Shown: in pieces, positions 51,934 through 60,753 of the stretch
How positions within the stretch are numbered: position 1 is the stretch's first letter
How the letters are laid out: each line of letters starts with the position of its first letter
NCBI GenBank assembly: GCA_027491155.1
Contig: JAIXWR010000030.1
Location: forward strand, 58,053 to 122,052
From: Verrucomicrobiaceae bacterium
GTDB taxonomy: Bacteria; Verrucomicrobiota; Verrucomicrobiia; Verrucomicrobiales; Akkermansiaceae
Direction: 5' to 3'
Length of the DNA: 64,000 nt
Made by a program: the position numbers and the translations under genes
The notes under the pieces: generated by a model
The model's database searches: none
What the model saw: the letters and a program-made list of their open reading frames with translations, nothing else
Told to the model about the DNA's origin: nothing

Positions 51934-52346
51934 CGGGGCGGTGCGGGATCTTCGGGCTCGAGGATGTGGATCAGGTCGCCGCCGGCCTCGCTGATGGCGG
52001 CGATAACCGGTTCGAAGTGGCTGGCCTTGGCCTCGCGGTGGACTTTCAGGAAGACGTGGCGCTGGCCGGCCGGGGCGTCGCCGAGGATGGCGGAGAGCGC
52101 TCCGGCGAGTTCGGCGGGCGTGGTCTCCTTGCCGTCGAGGTAGGTCTTGAAGCCGGTGTCGATGGTCACGCTGGCGCGGGGTGCGGCGGCGAGCTTCACG
52201 TCCTTGAGTTTGGCCGGCTGCCATTGCACGTGGCTGTCGTCCTGGGCGCGGGCGAGGATCACGAAAAAGATCAGCAGCAGGAAGGCGATGTCGCCCATCG
52301 CGAAGGTCGGGACCGAGGCGGTCAGTTGTCGGCGGGGGAGTTTCAT
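51930..52346 (-). CDS. ExbD/TolR-family protein (first-type, nearer DUF4159)
   Basis: The 138-residue protein has a short cytoplasmic N-terminus (MKLPRRQLTASVPTFA), a single membrane helix (MGDIAFLLLIFFVILARA) with the conserved Asp of ExbD/TolR that carries protons, and a periplasmic domain (DVKLAAAPRASVTIDTGFKT, GQRHVFLKVHREAKASHFEP). It pairs with an ExbB-type channel to use proton motive force. Its stop overlaps the following small membrane gene. It is separated from the second exbD-like gene by 156 bp containing a repeat, the only real gap in the operon. Confidence 0.88.
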   Translation of the reverse strand: MKLPRRQLTASVPTFAMGDIAFLLLIFFVILARAQDDSHVQWQPAKLKDVKLAAAPRASVTIDTGFKTYLDGKETTPAELAGALSAILGDAPAGQRHVFLKVHREAKASHFEPVIAAISEAGGDLIHILEPEDPAPPR

Positions 52347-52362
52347 TTCAGATGCGGGATTT

Positions 52363-52491
52363 GGAACAACGAAAGGGGCGAAATAGACGAAATTGAAGAG
52401 GGTTGGAAATCGTGGTGTTGAACTTGGAAGCGACGTGGGGCGATTTCAGCATGTCTTTGTTTTCGCGGAGTTTCGCTGGTTTCGTTGTTCC
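52363..52491. repeat. Word-array repeat pair built on CGAAA (family F)
   Basis: The left arm starts GGAACAACGAAA, with CGAAA words at 52370, 52379 and 52388. The right arm carries TTTCG words at 52461, 52471 and 52480 and ends TTCGTTGTTCC at 52491. Word spacing is 9-10 bp. About 65 bases lie between. It occupies the 156-bp gap between the two exbD-like genes, where no other feature is seen. Confidence 0.7.
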
Positions 52492-52502
52492 CCTTCTTCG
52501 AT

Positions 52503-52925
52503 TCATTCGACTTCGATCCTGCGTTCGGTTTCGAGTTCCAGGGTGAGGATGCCGCCGGCGCGGTCGATGGCCTGCGAGACACCGATCCAGGTCGGGTAGG
52601 GCGTGTCGGGGGCGCTTTTGACGACGACGATGCGGTCTGCTTCGCGGGTTTTCTGCCGGAGGGCTTCGGTGATGCGTTGGGCGAACTCGGGAAGCTGGAG
52701 CGGGCTGCCGTTGAGAACGATGCTGCTCGGGGTGATCGACACCTCGATGTTCCGGCTCTGGTCCTGCTTCTCGGTCTTCGCTTCGGTCTTCGGCAGCACC
52801 TGGGGCATCCCGGTTTCCGGCTGCACGGCGGCGCAGACGAGGAAGAAGATGATCAGGGTGAAGGCGATGTCCGCCGTGGCGCAGTCCGGCGGATCGATCA
52901 GCATCTTGCCGCGCTTGAGTTTCAC
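52503..52925 (-). CDS. ExbD/TolR-family protein (second copy)
   Basis: The protein has 140 residues from GTG 52925, which overlaps the ExbB-type stop (GTGA). The start is supported by the usual ExbD N-terminus (MKLKRGKMLIDPPD). A membrane helix (TADIAFTLIIFFLVCAAV) holds the conserved proton-carrying Asp. The periplasmic part (NIEVSITPSSIVLNGSPLQL, EADRIVVVKSAPDTPYPTWI) matches the ExbD/TolR fold. Having two different ExbD-like subunits with one ExbB-like channel suggests a heteromeric stator. Confidence 0.88.
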   Translation of the reverse strand: MKLKRGKMLIDPPDCATADIAFTLIIFFLVCAAVQPETGMPQVLPKTEAKTEKQDQSRNIEVSITPSSIVLNGSPLQLPEFAQRITEALRQKTREADRIVVVKSAPDTPYPTWIGVSQAIDRAGGILTLELETERRIEVE

Positions 52926-53638
52926 GGTTCGCCTTGGTTGAGGGTCATGCGGAGGGTCACGACTTCGATCAACTCCGCGGCGGAGGTTTCCACCTCGAGC
53001 ACGAAGCTGTTGATGATGCCCGTGAAGTAGTTGAAGGCCATGTAGGCGGGGATGCCGACGATCAGCCCGAAGGCCGTGGTCAGCAGCGCGACGCGGATGC
53101 CGGCTGCGGCGGCGACCACGATGTTCTGCTGGCCGATGTTCGCCTCGATGTCGCCGAACGCGACGATCATCCCCTGGACGGTGCCGAGGAAGCCGAGCAT
53201 CGGCGCGACCGAGGCGATGGTGGCGAGGATCGGCAGGTGCTTTTCGAGCGCCGCGACGATGTGGACGCCGCAGTTCTCCATGCTCTTGATGACCTGCTGT
53301 TCGAGTTGGGCGGGATCGTAGTCGAGGCGGCGGAGGACCAGGTATTTGCGCAGGCCGTTGGAAAGGATGGCCGGCACCGGTCCGCGGGCGGCGTCGCAAA
53401 GTTCGAGCGACTCCTCGATGCGGTCTTCCGACAGGAGCGCGATGACTTCGCCGCGCAGCGCGCTGGCATCGGTCTCCAGGAGCTTCAGGCTGCGGTAGCG
53501 TTCGATGATCACCGCGAGGGCGAGCACCATCAGCGCGAGGATCGGCCACATGAAGATGCCGCCTTCGATGAGATAGTTGAGGGCGCCGCTTTCGAAAAAT
53601 CCGGCGGCGGTGACGGGATGGAGGAAGGGCAGGGTCAT
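52922..53638 (-). CDS. ExbB/TolQ/MotA-family proton channel
   Basis: The 238-residue protein has three membrane helices: IEGGIFMWPILALMVLALAV, then after a cytoplasmic loop with a helix (LERQ-type LEQQVIKSMENCGVHIVAAL), LPILATIASVAPMLGFLGTV with the GFLGTVQGMI hallmark, and ALLTTAFGLIVGIPAYMAFN. These are the signature segments of the MotA/TolQ/ExbB channel. Its start overlaps the stop of the giant TPR gene and its stop overlaps the exbD-like start. It would convert proton flow into mechanical work on partners in the periplasm. Confidence 0.92.
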   Translation of the reverse strand: MTLPFLHPVTAAGFFESGALNYLIEGGIFMWPILALMVLALAVIIERYRSLKLLETDASALRGEVIALLSEDRIEESLELCDAARGPVPAILSNGLRKYLVLRRLDYDPAQLEQQVIKSMENCGVHIVAALEKHLPILATIASVAPMLGFLGTVQGMIVAFGDIEANIGQQNIVVAAAAGIRVALLTTAFGLIVGIPAYMAFNYFTGIINSFVLEVETSAAELIEVVTLRMTLNQGEP

Positions 53639-56600
53639 TCGTTGAGGTTGGCTTCGTTGTCGAACTGGTTCAGCAGTTCGGGCAGGGCAAGGCGGCCGCG
53701 GGAATACTTGGCGGCGTCGCTTTCGGGGAAGTCCCAGCGGCAGCGGTTGTAGCGGCGGAAGGCGTTCGGGATGTCCTTGGCCATGCGGTAGCTTTCGCCG
53801 GCCCAGAAGAGCGCCTGGGCGGTGAGTTCCTGCTCGGGGAAGCGCTTCACGAAGGCATCGAAAGCGAGGCCGGCCTGCTGGAATTCCTCGAGCTTGTAGC
53901 GGCACTGGCCGATGCGGAAAGCCATCTTCGGCGTCCACTCGTGGTTGGGGAAACGCTCGACGAACTTGCTGCCGACGCTGGCCGCCACGGCGAACTCTTC
54001 CTTCTGATAGAAGTGCTCGTTGATCCGCAGCATCACGTTCGCGATGAGCGGGCTCTTCGGGTAGGTGGCGGCGAGGGTGACGTAGGCTTCCAGCGCCTCG
54101 TCGAGCTGGCCGGCTTCCTCGTGACACTGGCCGAGCTTGTACTGGGCGTCGGGCGCGAGGTTGTGCTCGGGATGGTTGCGGACGATGGCGCCGTAGGCCG
54201 CGATGGCCTCGTTCCAATCCTTCATTTCCTGGGCGAACTGGCCGAGCAGGTAGGAGACGCGCGGCGCGTGCTTGGGATCCGGGTAGTCCTGGCGGAGTTC
54301 GCGCAGCACGCGGCGGCCGGCGTCGAGGGCGGCGGCGGCCTCGGCCTCCTGCTTGAGCTTGCGATGGCCCTTGAACAGCTCGAAGTGGCTTTCGGCGATG
54401 TGAAAGCGGGTCTGGATCGCGAGGTCCTCGTCCTTGAAGACCTTGCTGAAGGCGGACATCCGGCCGTCGGTGCCGATCGCGACCGGGATCTTGAGCTGGA
54501 CGATGGTCAGCCCGTCGTCGGTGCGCGGAACGTTGTCGAGGTAGCCGCAGGTGAGCGTGTCGCCGAAGAAGCACTCGATCTCCCCGGCGAAGTTGCCGGC
54601 GACGGGTTTCGGCGCGGCCTTGAGCGGCAGGGATCCGCTGAAGATGCCGCTGTGGCCGAGGGTTTCCTCGAGCTCGACGGTCTCGTCTTCGCCGGAGGTC
54701 GAGACGATGCGCACCATGGCCTTGTCGCGTTCGTGGGAAACGTCGCGGTCGGGATCCTCGAGCTGCAGGAAGATCTTCTGGCCGACATGGGCGATCTCCG
54801 CGTCTTCGAGGTATTCGGAGTCGGTGATCCGCAGGGTGGCGGCGGAGAAGAGCGCGGCCTTCGATTCCAGCGGAGCCTCGGGTCCTTCCGGCCGGGCCCG
54901 GTCGAGATAGCGGGCGGTCACGGTGTCGCTGCCGAGCACGTTCATCACGCGGATCCCGGCGGCGGTGTTCTTTCCTCCGGCGGGAAGATCCTCCGCGGCT
55001 TCTCCTTCCGGCGGAAGCACCTTGCCGATTCCGGCGGCGGTCGCTCCTCCGGCCGGGACCGTGGTCGTGCTGCCGGGAGCACCGAGCAGCAGCGGGACCT
55101 GCCCGACGAAGCGTCCTTCTAACAGAGCCGGATTCCGCGACTCCTCGACCGTGCCGCTTTCGGCGGCGAAGGCGCGGGAAAGCACGCACTCGACGAGGGT
55201 CTTCGCGCCCTGGCTGGTGACGACTTCGACAGTGACGGTGCTGCGCGAATCCTTCGCCTGGTCGGGATCGATCACCTCCACGGTGAGCGGCAGCCGGTAT
55301 TCGATCTTCGCGACATGGTCCGCCGGCCGCGGCGTTTCCGCCGGGATCAGCCGCGGTGCTCCTTTCACCGGCGTCTCGCTGTCGAGGATGCGGACCAGCC
55401 CGGTGCTGGGCTGGTTCAGATAAACCACCGCCTCGCACTGGAAGGCGTGGCCCGGGAAGATGTTCTGCTGGTCGCGATAGCGCAGGTAAACCCGGTCTCC
55501 CTGGTTGACCGCGATCTTGCCTTCGGCGGCTTCGGCGGCGGTGTCGATCTCGACGGTGAAGGTGCCGGTGGAGGGTCCGGTTTCGGTGGCGGTGAGCTTG
55601 AGCGGCTCGCCTTCGTTCACCTGCACCTCGACTTCCACCTGGTCGCGGTCGAGTCCGGTATCGAGGTCGAAGTCGACCACCTCCGCGACGATCCGTTCGC
55701 CGGGCTCGATCCGCATCAACTCCTTGCGGGCGCCTTGGACGGAACCGCCGCCGGCCCGTTCGAAATCATAACCCACCGGAGTGATCACGCCGTCGTGATA
55801 AGTCGCGGTGAGGTCGCGGGTGAGCAGGCGGTTGCGCTGTTTGCCGCCGGCGGTGATCTCGTCGAGGTAGGAAACCTGGACGGTGTCGCCCGGCGCGAGT
55901 TCGAGGATGGAGTTGCGCGAAAGCTCCAGCACGTCCTCGGCCGGCGGCAGGTGCGGCTTGCCACCGCCGGCGACATCGACCTGGCTGACCGCGATCGCTT
56001 CCCCGCGGTATTCGAGGAAGCGGAAGTCGATGAAGCGAAGTTCGCGCGCCGGGAGATCGAGCAACCAGCGCTTGTCCTCCTGGCGGAACACGGCGGGCGG
56101 CGGCGCGGCGGCTTTCGGGAAATCGGCGGCGGCCGCGAGATCGAAGTCGGCGGCCGTGAAGGGACGCATCGAAACCGCGGACGACTGGCGGTTCTCCCGG
56201 GCGCGGAGGGCTTCCACGGCCGTCGTGCCGGGTGCGGCGATCGAGACGATGGTGAGCTGGTGCAGGCCGCGCGCCGCGAAGACATCGGCGGTCCGGCCGC
56301 CTTCGCCCGGCGGGAGTTCCAGCCGGCCGTCGAAGAGGATGGCGGTGGTCCGGCCGTCGACCCCGAAGCGCAGCGCGCCGTCGCGTTCCTGGACGAAGGT
56401 GCCCGACCAGACGAGGAAGAAGGCGTCCGGGCTCTTCTCGGGGGCCTGCCACGCGAGCTGGTCCACCTTGAGGTTCTCGTCGGGTTCGACCTTCTTTGTT
56501 AGATCGGCGATCTCGTCCCAGGTGTAGGTCGCGCGCAGGTTGGCGGCGGGGACCTTGTAAACCCGCAGCCGCATTTCCGGCTCGGGGAAGCTCACGGCGG

Positions 56601-59600
56601 CGGCGGGCTTGGCCTCGGGAAAATCGCCGAGATGGAACCAGAAGCGGCCGTCGTGGCTGCCGCGCGCTTCCATCCGGACCGGGACTTCCGATTCGGCGGC
56701 GGGCGAGGAAAGCGCGACCGACTCCACCGTGCGGAGTTCCTTCATGTCGACCGAGAGCGACTTCGGCGCGGCGCCGTCGGGCTGGCTGCGCCAGAAGGTG
56801 TTAGAATCGTGGTCGATCGCCATCAGCGGGCTGTGGTCGATGGCGGAATCCGACGCCTGCGCGCCGGCCGGCAGTTCGCCGGTGCGGACGGTGCCGCGGA
56901 AGACCCCGCCGTGCTGGCTTTCCTCCTCGATGCCGAGCTGCACCTCGTCGCCGCTGGAGGCGGTGAGCTTGATGCCGACCTTGTCGGGATCGGCGCTCAA
57001 GTCGCGGTCGCCGTCCTTCACCTGGACATAGACGAGGTTGCCGGGCTTGACCTGATCCTTCGGCCGGCTGGCGGCGCGCGGTTCGGCGGCTTCGGGTTCG
57101 GCGACCTCTTTCTTCAAGGCATCGGTGAAGGTCGTTTCCTCCGTGTCGACAATCTCGCTGCTTGCGACCTCGAGCTGGCCGTCGGAGGCGATCTTCAGCC
57201 GGGTGTTGCCGGGGAACTCGAGTCGGAACTGCTTTTTGAAATCCTCCGGGTAATCGACGGTGATGGTGTCGCCGCCGGTGACTTGCAGCGTCCCGTCGCC
57301 GGGCTTCGCCACGCCGAGGATGCTTGGAACTTCCGCGAGGAAGATGCCCTTGCCGGCGCCGCCGCTGGTGAGGAAGGACTCTTCCACATCGTTGCCGGGT
57401 TCGGTGCGCACGACCACCGGGATGCGGGAGTCTCCGTGGCTGATGCCGAGGTCCGAGTCCTGGACCACCACCGAGATCGCGGTGCCGGGCGTGTGCCAGA
57501 GTTTGAGCTCCTGGCCGAGGCGGCCGACGGTGCGCAGGGTTTCGAGCTGGGTGAGGAAGCGCTGCTCGATGCCATATACTTCGGCGAGGTTGAAGAGGGT
57601 TTCGTTGGCGAGGTCGGCATCCGGAGCGTTCTCGAGCACGGCGAGGAAGATCCGGCGCGCCTCGTCGTGCTGGTCCTGGCGCAAGGCGACGACACCGAGC
57701 AGGAAGCGGGCGCGGATCGAGATCGCGGGCACCGGGCTTTCGGCGAGGTCGGTGAAGAACTCCGCGGCCTGGTCGTAGACCTTCTGGGCCATGTAGGTTT
57801 CGCCGATGCCGAAGCGCGCGTCGGTGGCCTCGGCGAGGTCCTTGTGGACGTTGAGGACGGTGGTGAATTCGGCGCGGGCGATGTCGTGCTGGCCGGCGCG
57901 CTGGTAGTTCCGGGCGAGCAGCAGTTGGACGCGGGCTTTGTCGCGGGTGTCGATGTTTTCCGCTTCGCCGAACTTGAGCAACCAGCCGCGCAGGATGTCT
58001 TCGGCGCGTTCGTGGTCCTGCGGGGTTGAGCGTGAGATGTGGTATTCGGCAGCGAAAAGGATCAGCTCGATCGGGAGCTCGGCGCGGTGGGCGTCGAAGA
58101 GCGCGCGGTTCTTCTCGTAGGCGGTCTCGGCCAGGTCGTCCTCGCCGAGCCGCAGGTGGAGCACGACTTGCAGCAGCGGCGCGAGCGGGCTGTCGGCCGG
58201 GATGTCGGAGCTGAGGCTGCCCATCTTCGCGTAAGCCTGGCGGAGCAGGCCGCGGGCGGCGGTCATCTCGGCCTCGCCGACCGAGCGGATCGAGTTCAGC
58301 AGGCCGTTGAGGATGGCGGCGGCGAGCGAGTGGTCGCCGCGGGCGAGGGCGGCCTGGGCGAAGGGGTAGAGGCGGTTCCAGGATTCGTAGTGGGGATCCG
58401 CCATCAGGATCAGGCGCTGGACGGCGAGCAGGCGGTCGAGGGTCCGGGCTTCGTCGCCGATGAGTTCCATCCCGGCTTCGGCGCTGAGGCGGCCGAGCTT
58501 CAAGTCGCGCACGATGCGGAAGACGCGGGCCTTCTTGTCGGCCGGCCATTCCTTCTCGTTGCGGGCGGCTTCCAGCCAGCCGCGGGCCGGCCATTCTCCC
58601 ATGCCGGAGGATTCGAAAGGCGAGGCCGCGCTGCGTTTCGCGGATGCGGCGAGGATGGCTTCCATCGCGGCGAAGTCGCCGGCGCGGAAGGCGAGGTTGG
58701 CGATTTCCGCGGCGTAGGCGGCCTGGCGGGTCGTGGCGGCATCGAAGCGGGGCTTGAGGAAAGCGACGGCGGGCGCGGCTTCCATCGTGGCGGCCACGCG
58801 GAGCGCGCAGGACACCGCTTCGGGATCGCCGGGGTCCAGATCCATCCGCGAGCGCCACCAGGCGAGCGCCTCGGATTTCATGCCCAGCTCGTTGAGGATG
58901 TCGCCGATGCGCGACGAGTGGTAGAGCGGGTAGGGGCTTTCCTTCGACGAGGCAACGATCCACGGCAGGGCCTTGCGGATGATCCCTTCGTCCTTGGTAT
59001 CGCAGAGGCGGACCCAGGTGTCGGGCGAGCAGTCGGCGGGCGGCAGCGAAAGCAGGTGGCGGGAGGCGGCGAGTTGCTGGTCGCGGTCCGCGAGGAAAGC
59101 GGCTTCGAGCCAGCGGGTGGCGGCATCGAGATCGCCGGGCAGCTCTTTGCACAATGTCTCGTAGTGCTTCGCGGAGACCTCCTTCGACTTGCCGCCGAGG
59201 TGGTGGCGGTAAACGTAGGCGAGGCGGGCGAGCAGCAGCTTGCGGTTGGCGGGCGAGGGGTTCTTCTGGAGCAGCTCCTGGCAGGCCTGGCCGGACTTGC
59301 CTCCGTCCTCGCGGGTCTGCCGCCACAGGCGGGCGACGGGGTCTTCCTGATGCTTCTTCTTCGCGGCCTGCCAGTCGCGTTGGCGGTTCTTGTCGGCCGG
59401 CGCGGGGTTCCAGACGCGGTCCTGGAATCCGGCAAGCTGCGGGAAAGCGCGGGCGCTCGCCGCGACCTTCTCGAGATCCTGGCGGAAGGCCTCGTCGGAA
59501 GCGGCGGAGTCGTAGAGGTGCTTCACGATTTCCTCGGTCCAGCCGTCCTCCGCCGGCGACTTCGCAAGGAACTCGCGGGCCATGGCGGCAGACTTCGCGG

Positions 59601-60753
59601 GATCCTTCATGCGGTCGCGATAGACATCGATCGCCAGCACGGCGCGCAGCTTGGCGGCTCCGGAAGGATTCTTCGCGATCGCCTTCAACAGGCCCTGCTC
59701 GGCGCGGCGGTGTTCGTCGCCGCACCAGTTCACATAGGCCCGCGGCAGGTCGTGGCTGTCGACGTCGTGCAAGAGCACCTCGTCGGCGATGGCGAGCGCC
59801 CGTGCGGTGTCGCCGGCCTCGGCCGCGGCCTGGGCGGCGCGGGCAAGCGGCTGGTAGCGGTCGTCGCGCCGGGGATAGGCGGCGAGGTAGCGACGGGCTT
59901 CGGCCTCGATTTCGGCCGGCGCTTGCTTTGCGGAAACCATCGCATCGATCAGATGGCGGTGGACCTCGTCGCTGCCGGGAGCGAGCGCCTTGCGGAACGA
60001 AGCGATGGCATTCTCGTGCTGGCCGAGCTGGCTTTCGAACTGCCCGGCGCGGAAATCGACTTCGCGCTGCTGCTTCGCATCGAGCGGTGCCTTGCGGCGG
60101 GCCAAGGTCTTGGCGATCTGCAGGCCTTCGGCCCACAGGCTGGCGCGGGCCGCGGCGTCCATGCCCTGGAAGCCGCATTCGGTCAGGGCCTGGTCCGCGG
60201 GGAGCTTGCCGGCCAGATCGACGGAGAGTGCCGCGGCCAGCTTGAAGGACTCCGCATTGCCGGCGGCCATCATCAGTTGCAGGGCCGCGATGCCGTGTCG
60301 GGCATCGCCGCCTTTCGACCAGATGTCCCGGCGCAGGACGGCCGCCGCCGGGGCGCGGCCGCTGCGTTCGAAAGCGGTGGCCAGCCGGTCGCGCGCTTCG
60401 TTGGCGAGCGGGGCGTCGGGGAACAGCTCGAGGAACTGCCGGCCGGTCACGATCACGTCGTCATGCCGGGCGGCGGCCGCGTGACCGTCGATCAACTTCA
60501 GCATGACTTCCGCACGCCGCGGATGGTCCGGCTGGCTGCGCGCGAACTTTCCGGCGGTGCGGATCAGGCCGAAGACCTGGCCGTCCTGCCAGTAGTGGTC
60601 GATCAGCCCGAGCATCAGCTCGGCACCGGCCGGCGAGGTCTCGGCGGTTTCCTTGAGGCGGGCTTCCAGCTCGACGGCCTTGGCGGCAGGATCACCGGCC
60701 GCGGGCAGTGCGAGCAGGAACAGCAGGGGGAGATGGCGGAAGAGGGTTTTCAA
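53635..60753 (-). CDS. Giant exported TPR / beta-sandwich protein (2372 residues)
   Basis: Starts at TTG 60753, whose TTGA overlaps the stop of the upstream TPR gene and is followed directly by a signal peptide (KTLFRHLPLLFLLALPAAGD). Residues about 25-1080 form an alpha-solenoid of TPR-like repeats. Beta modules follow: about 1085-1180 (VVVQDSDLGISHGDSRIPVV), 1238-1290 (VKDGDRDLSADPDKVGIKL), a discoidin-like segment (about 1295-1390), a PA14-like segment (about 1427-1520), and further beta modules around 1600-1775, 1820-1900 and 1988-2070 (LEDPDRDVSHERDKAMVRIV). C-terminal TPRs (about 2100-2372) end the chain. The beta modules share a D.DRD..... D.V.V...S..G. .......G.F.G pattern. It is probably a large periplasmic or surface scaffold. 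Confidence 0.85.
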   Translation of the reverse strand: MKTLFRHLPLLFLLALPAAGDPAAKAVELEARLKETAETSPAGAELMLGLIDHYWQDGQVFGLIRTAGKFARSQPDHPRRAEVMLKLIDGHAAAARHDDVIVTGRQFLELFPDAPLANEARDRLATAFERSGRAPAAAVLRRDIWSKGGDARHGIAALQLMMAAGNAESFKLAAALSVDLAGKLPADQALTECGFQGMDAAARASLWAEGLQIAKTLARRKAPLDAKQQREVDFRAGQFESQLGQHENAIASFRKALAPGSDEVHRHLIDAMVSAKQAPAEIEAEARRYLAAYPRRDDRYQPLARAAQAAAEAGDTARALAIADEVLLHDVDSHDLPRAYVNWCGDEHRRAEQGLLKAIAKNPSGAAKLRAVLAIDVYRDRMKDPAKSAAMAREFLAKSPAEDGWTEEIVKHLYDSAASDEAFRQDLEKVAASARAFPQLAGFQDRVWNPAPADKNRQRDWQAAKKKHQEDPVARLWRQTREDGGKSGQACQELLQKNPSPANRKLLLARLAYVYRHHLGGKSKEVSAKHYETLCKELPGDLDAATRWLEAAFLADRDQQLAASRHLLSLPPADCSPDTWVRLCDTKDEGIIRKALPWIVASSKESPYPLYHSSRIGDILNELGMKSEALAWWRSRMDLDPGDPEAVSCALRVAATMEAAPAVAFLKPRFDAATTRQAAYAAEIANLAFRAGDFAAMEAILAASAKRSAASPFESSGMGEWPARGWLEAARNEKEWPADKKARVFRIVRDLKLGRLSAEAGMELIGDEARTLDRLLAVQRLILMADPHYESWNRLYPFAQAALARGDHSLAAAILNGLLNSIRSVGEAEMTAARGLLRQAYAKMGSLSSDIPADSPLAPLLQVVLHLRLGEDDLAETAYEKNRALFDAHRAELPIELILFAAEYHISRSTPQDHERAEDILRGWLLKFGEAENIDTRDKARVQLLLARNYQRAGQHDIARAEFTTVLNVHKDLAEATDARFGIGETYMAQKVYDQAAEFFTDLAESPVPAISIRARFLLGVVALRQDQHDEARRIFLAVLENAPDADLANETLFNLAEVYGIEQRFLTQLETLRTVGRLGQELKLWHTPGTAISVVVQDSDLGISHGDSRIPVVVRTEPGNDVEESFLTSGGAGKGIFLAEVPSILGVAKPGDGTLQVTGGDTITVDYPEDFKKQFRLEFPGNTRLKIASDGQLEVASSEIVDTEETTFTDALKKEVAEPEAAEPRAASRPKDQVKPGNLVYVQVKDGDRDLSADPDKVGIKLTASSGDEVQLGIEEESQHGGVFRGTVRTGELPAGAQASDSAIDHSPLMAIDHDSNTFWRSQPDGAAPKSLSVDMKELRTVESVALSSPAAESEVPVRMEARGSHDGRFWFHLGDFPEAKPAAAVSFPEPEMRLRVYKVPAANLRATYTWDEIADLTKKVEPDENLKVDQLAWQAPEKSPDAFFLVWSGTFVQERDGALRFGVDGRTTAILFDGRLELPPGEGGRTADVFAARGLHQLTIVSIAAPGTTAVEALRARENRQSSAVSMRPFTAADFDLAAAADFPKAAAPPPAVFRQEDKRWLLDLPARELRFIDFRFLEYRGEAIAVSQVDVAGGGKPHLPPAEDVLELSRNSILELAPGDTVQVSYLDEITAGGKQRNRLLTRDLTATYHDGVITPVGYDFERAGGGSVQGARKELMRIEPGERIVAEVVDFDLDTGLDRDQVEVEVQVNEGEPLKLTATETGPSTGTFTVEIDTAAEAAEGKIAVNQGDRVYLRYRDQQNIFPGHAFQCEAVVYLNQPSTGLVRILDSETPVKGAPRLIPAETPRPADHVAKIEYRLPLTVEVIDPDQAKDSRSTVTVEVVTSQGAKTLVECVLSRAFAAESGTVEESRNPALLEGRFVGQVPLLLGAPGSTTTVPAGGATAAGIGKVLPPEGEAAEDLPAGGKNTAAGIRVMNVLGSDTVTARYLDRARPEGPEAPLESKAALFSAATLRITDSEYLEDAEIAHVGQKIFLQLEDPDRDVSHERDKAMVRIVSTSGEDETVELEETLGHSGIFSGSLPLKAAPKPVAGNFAGEIECFFGDTLTCGYLDNVPRTDDGLTIVQLKIPVAIGTDGRMSAFSKVFKDEDLAIQTRFHIAESHFELFKGHRKLKQEAEAAAALDAGRRVLRELRQDYPDPKHAPRVSYLLGQFAQEMKDWNEAIAAYGAIVRNHPEHNLAPDAQYKLGQCHEEAGQLDEALEAYVTLAATYPKSPLIANVMLRINEHFYQKEEFAVAASVGSKFVERFPNHEWTPKMAFRIGQCRYKLEEFQQAGLAFDAFVKRFPEQELTAQALFWAGESYRMAKDIPNAFRRYNRCRWDFPESDAAKYSRGRLALPELLNQFDNEANLNE

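Noticed and set aside
56801..60178. Second long minus-strand frame within the giant TPR gene
   Set aside because: Composition is Arg/Pro/Ala only, and the overlapping frame has TPR and beta-module patterns.
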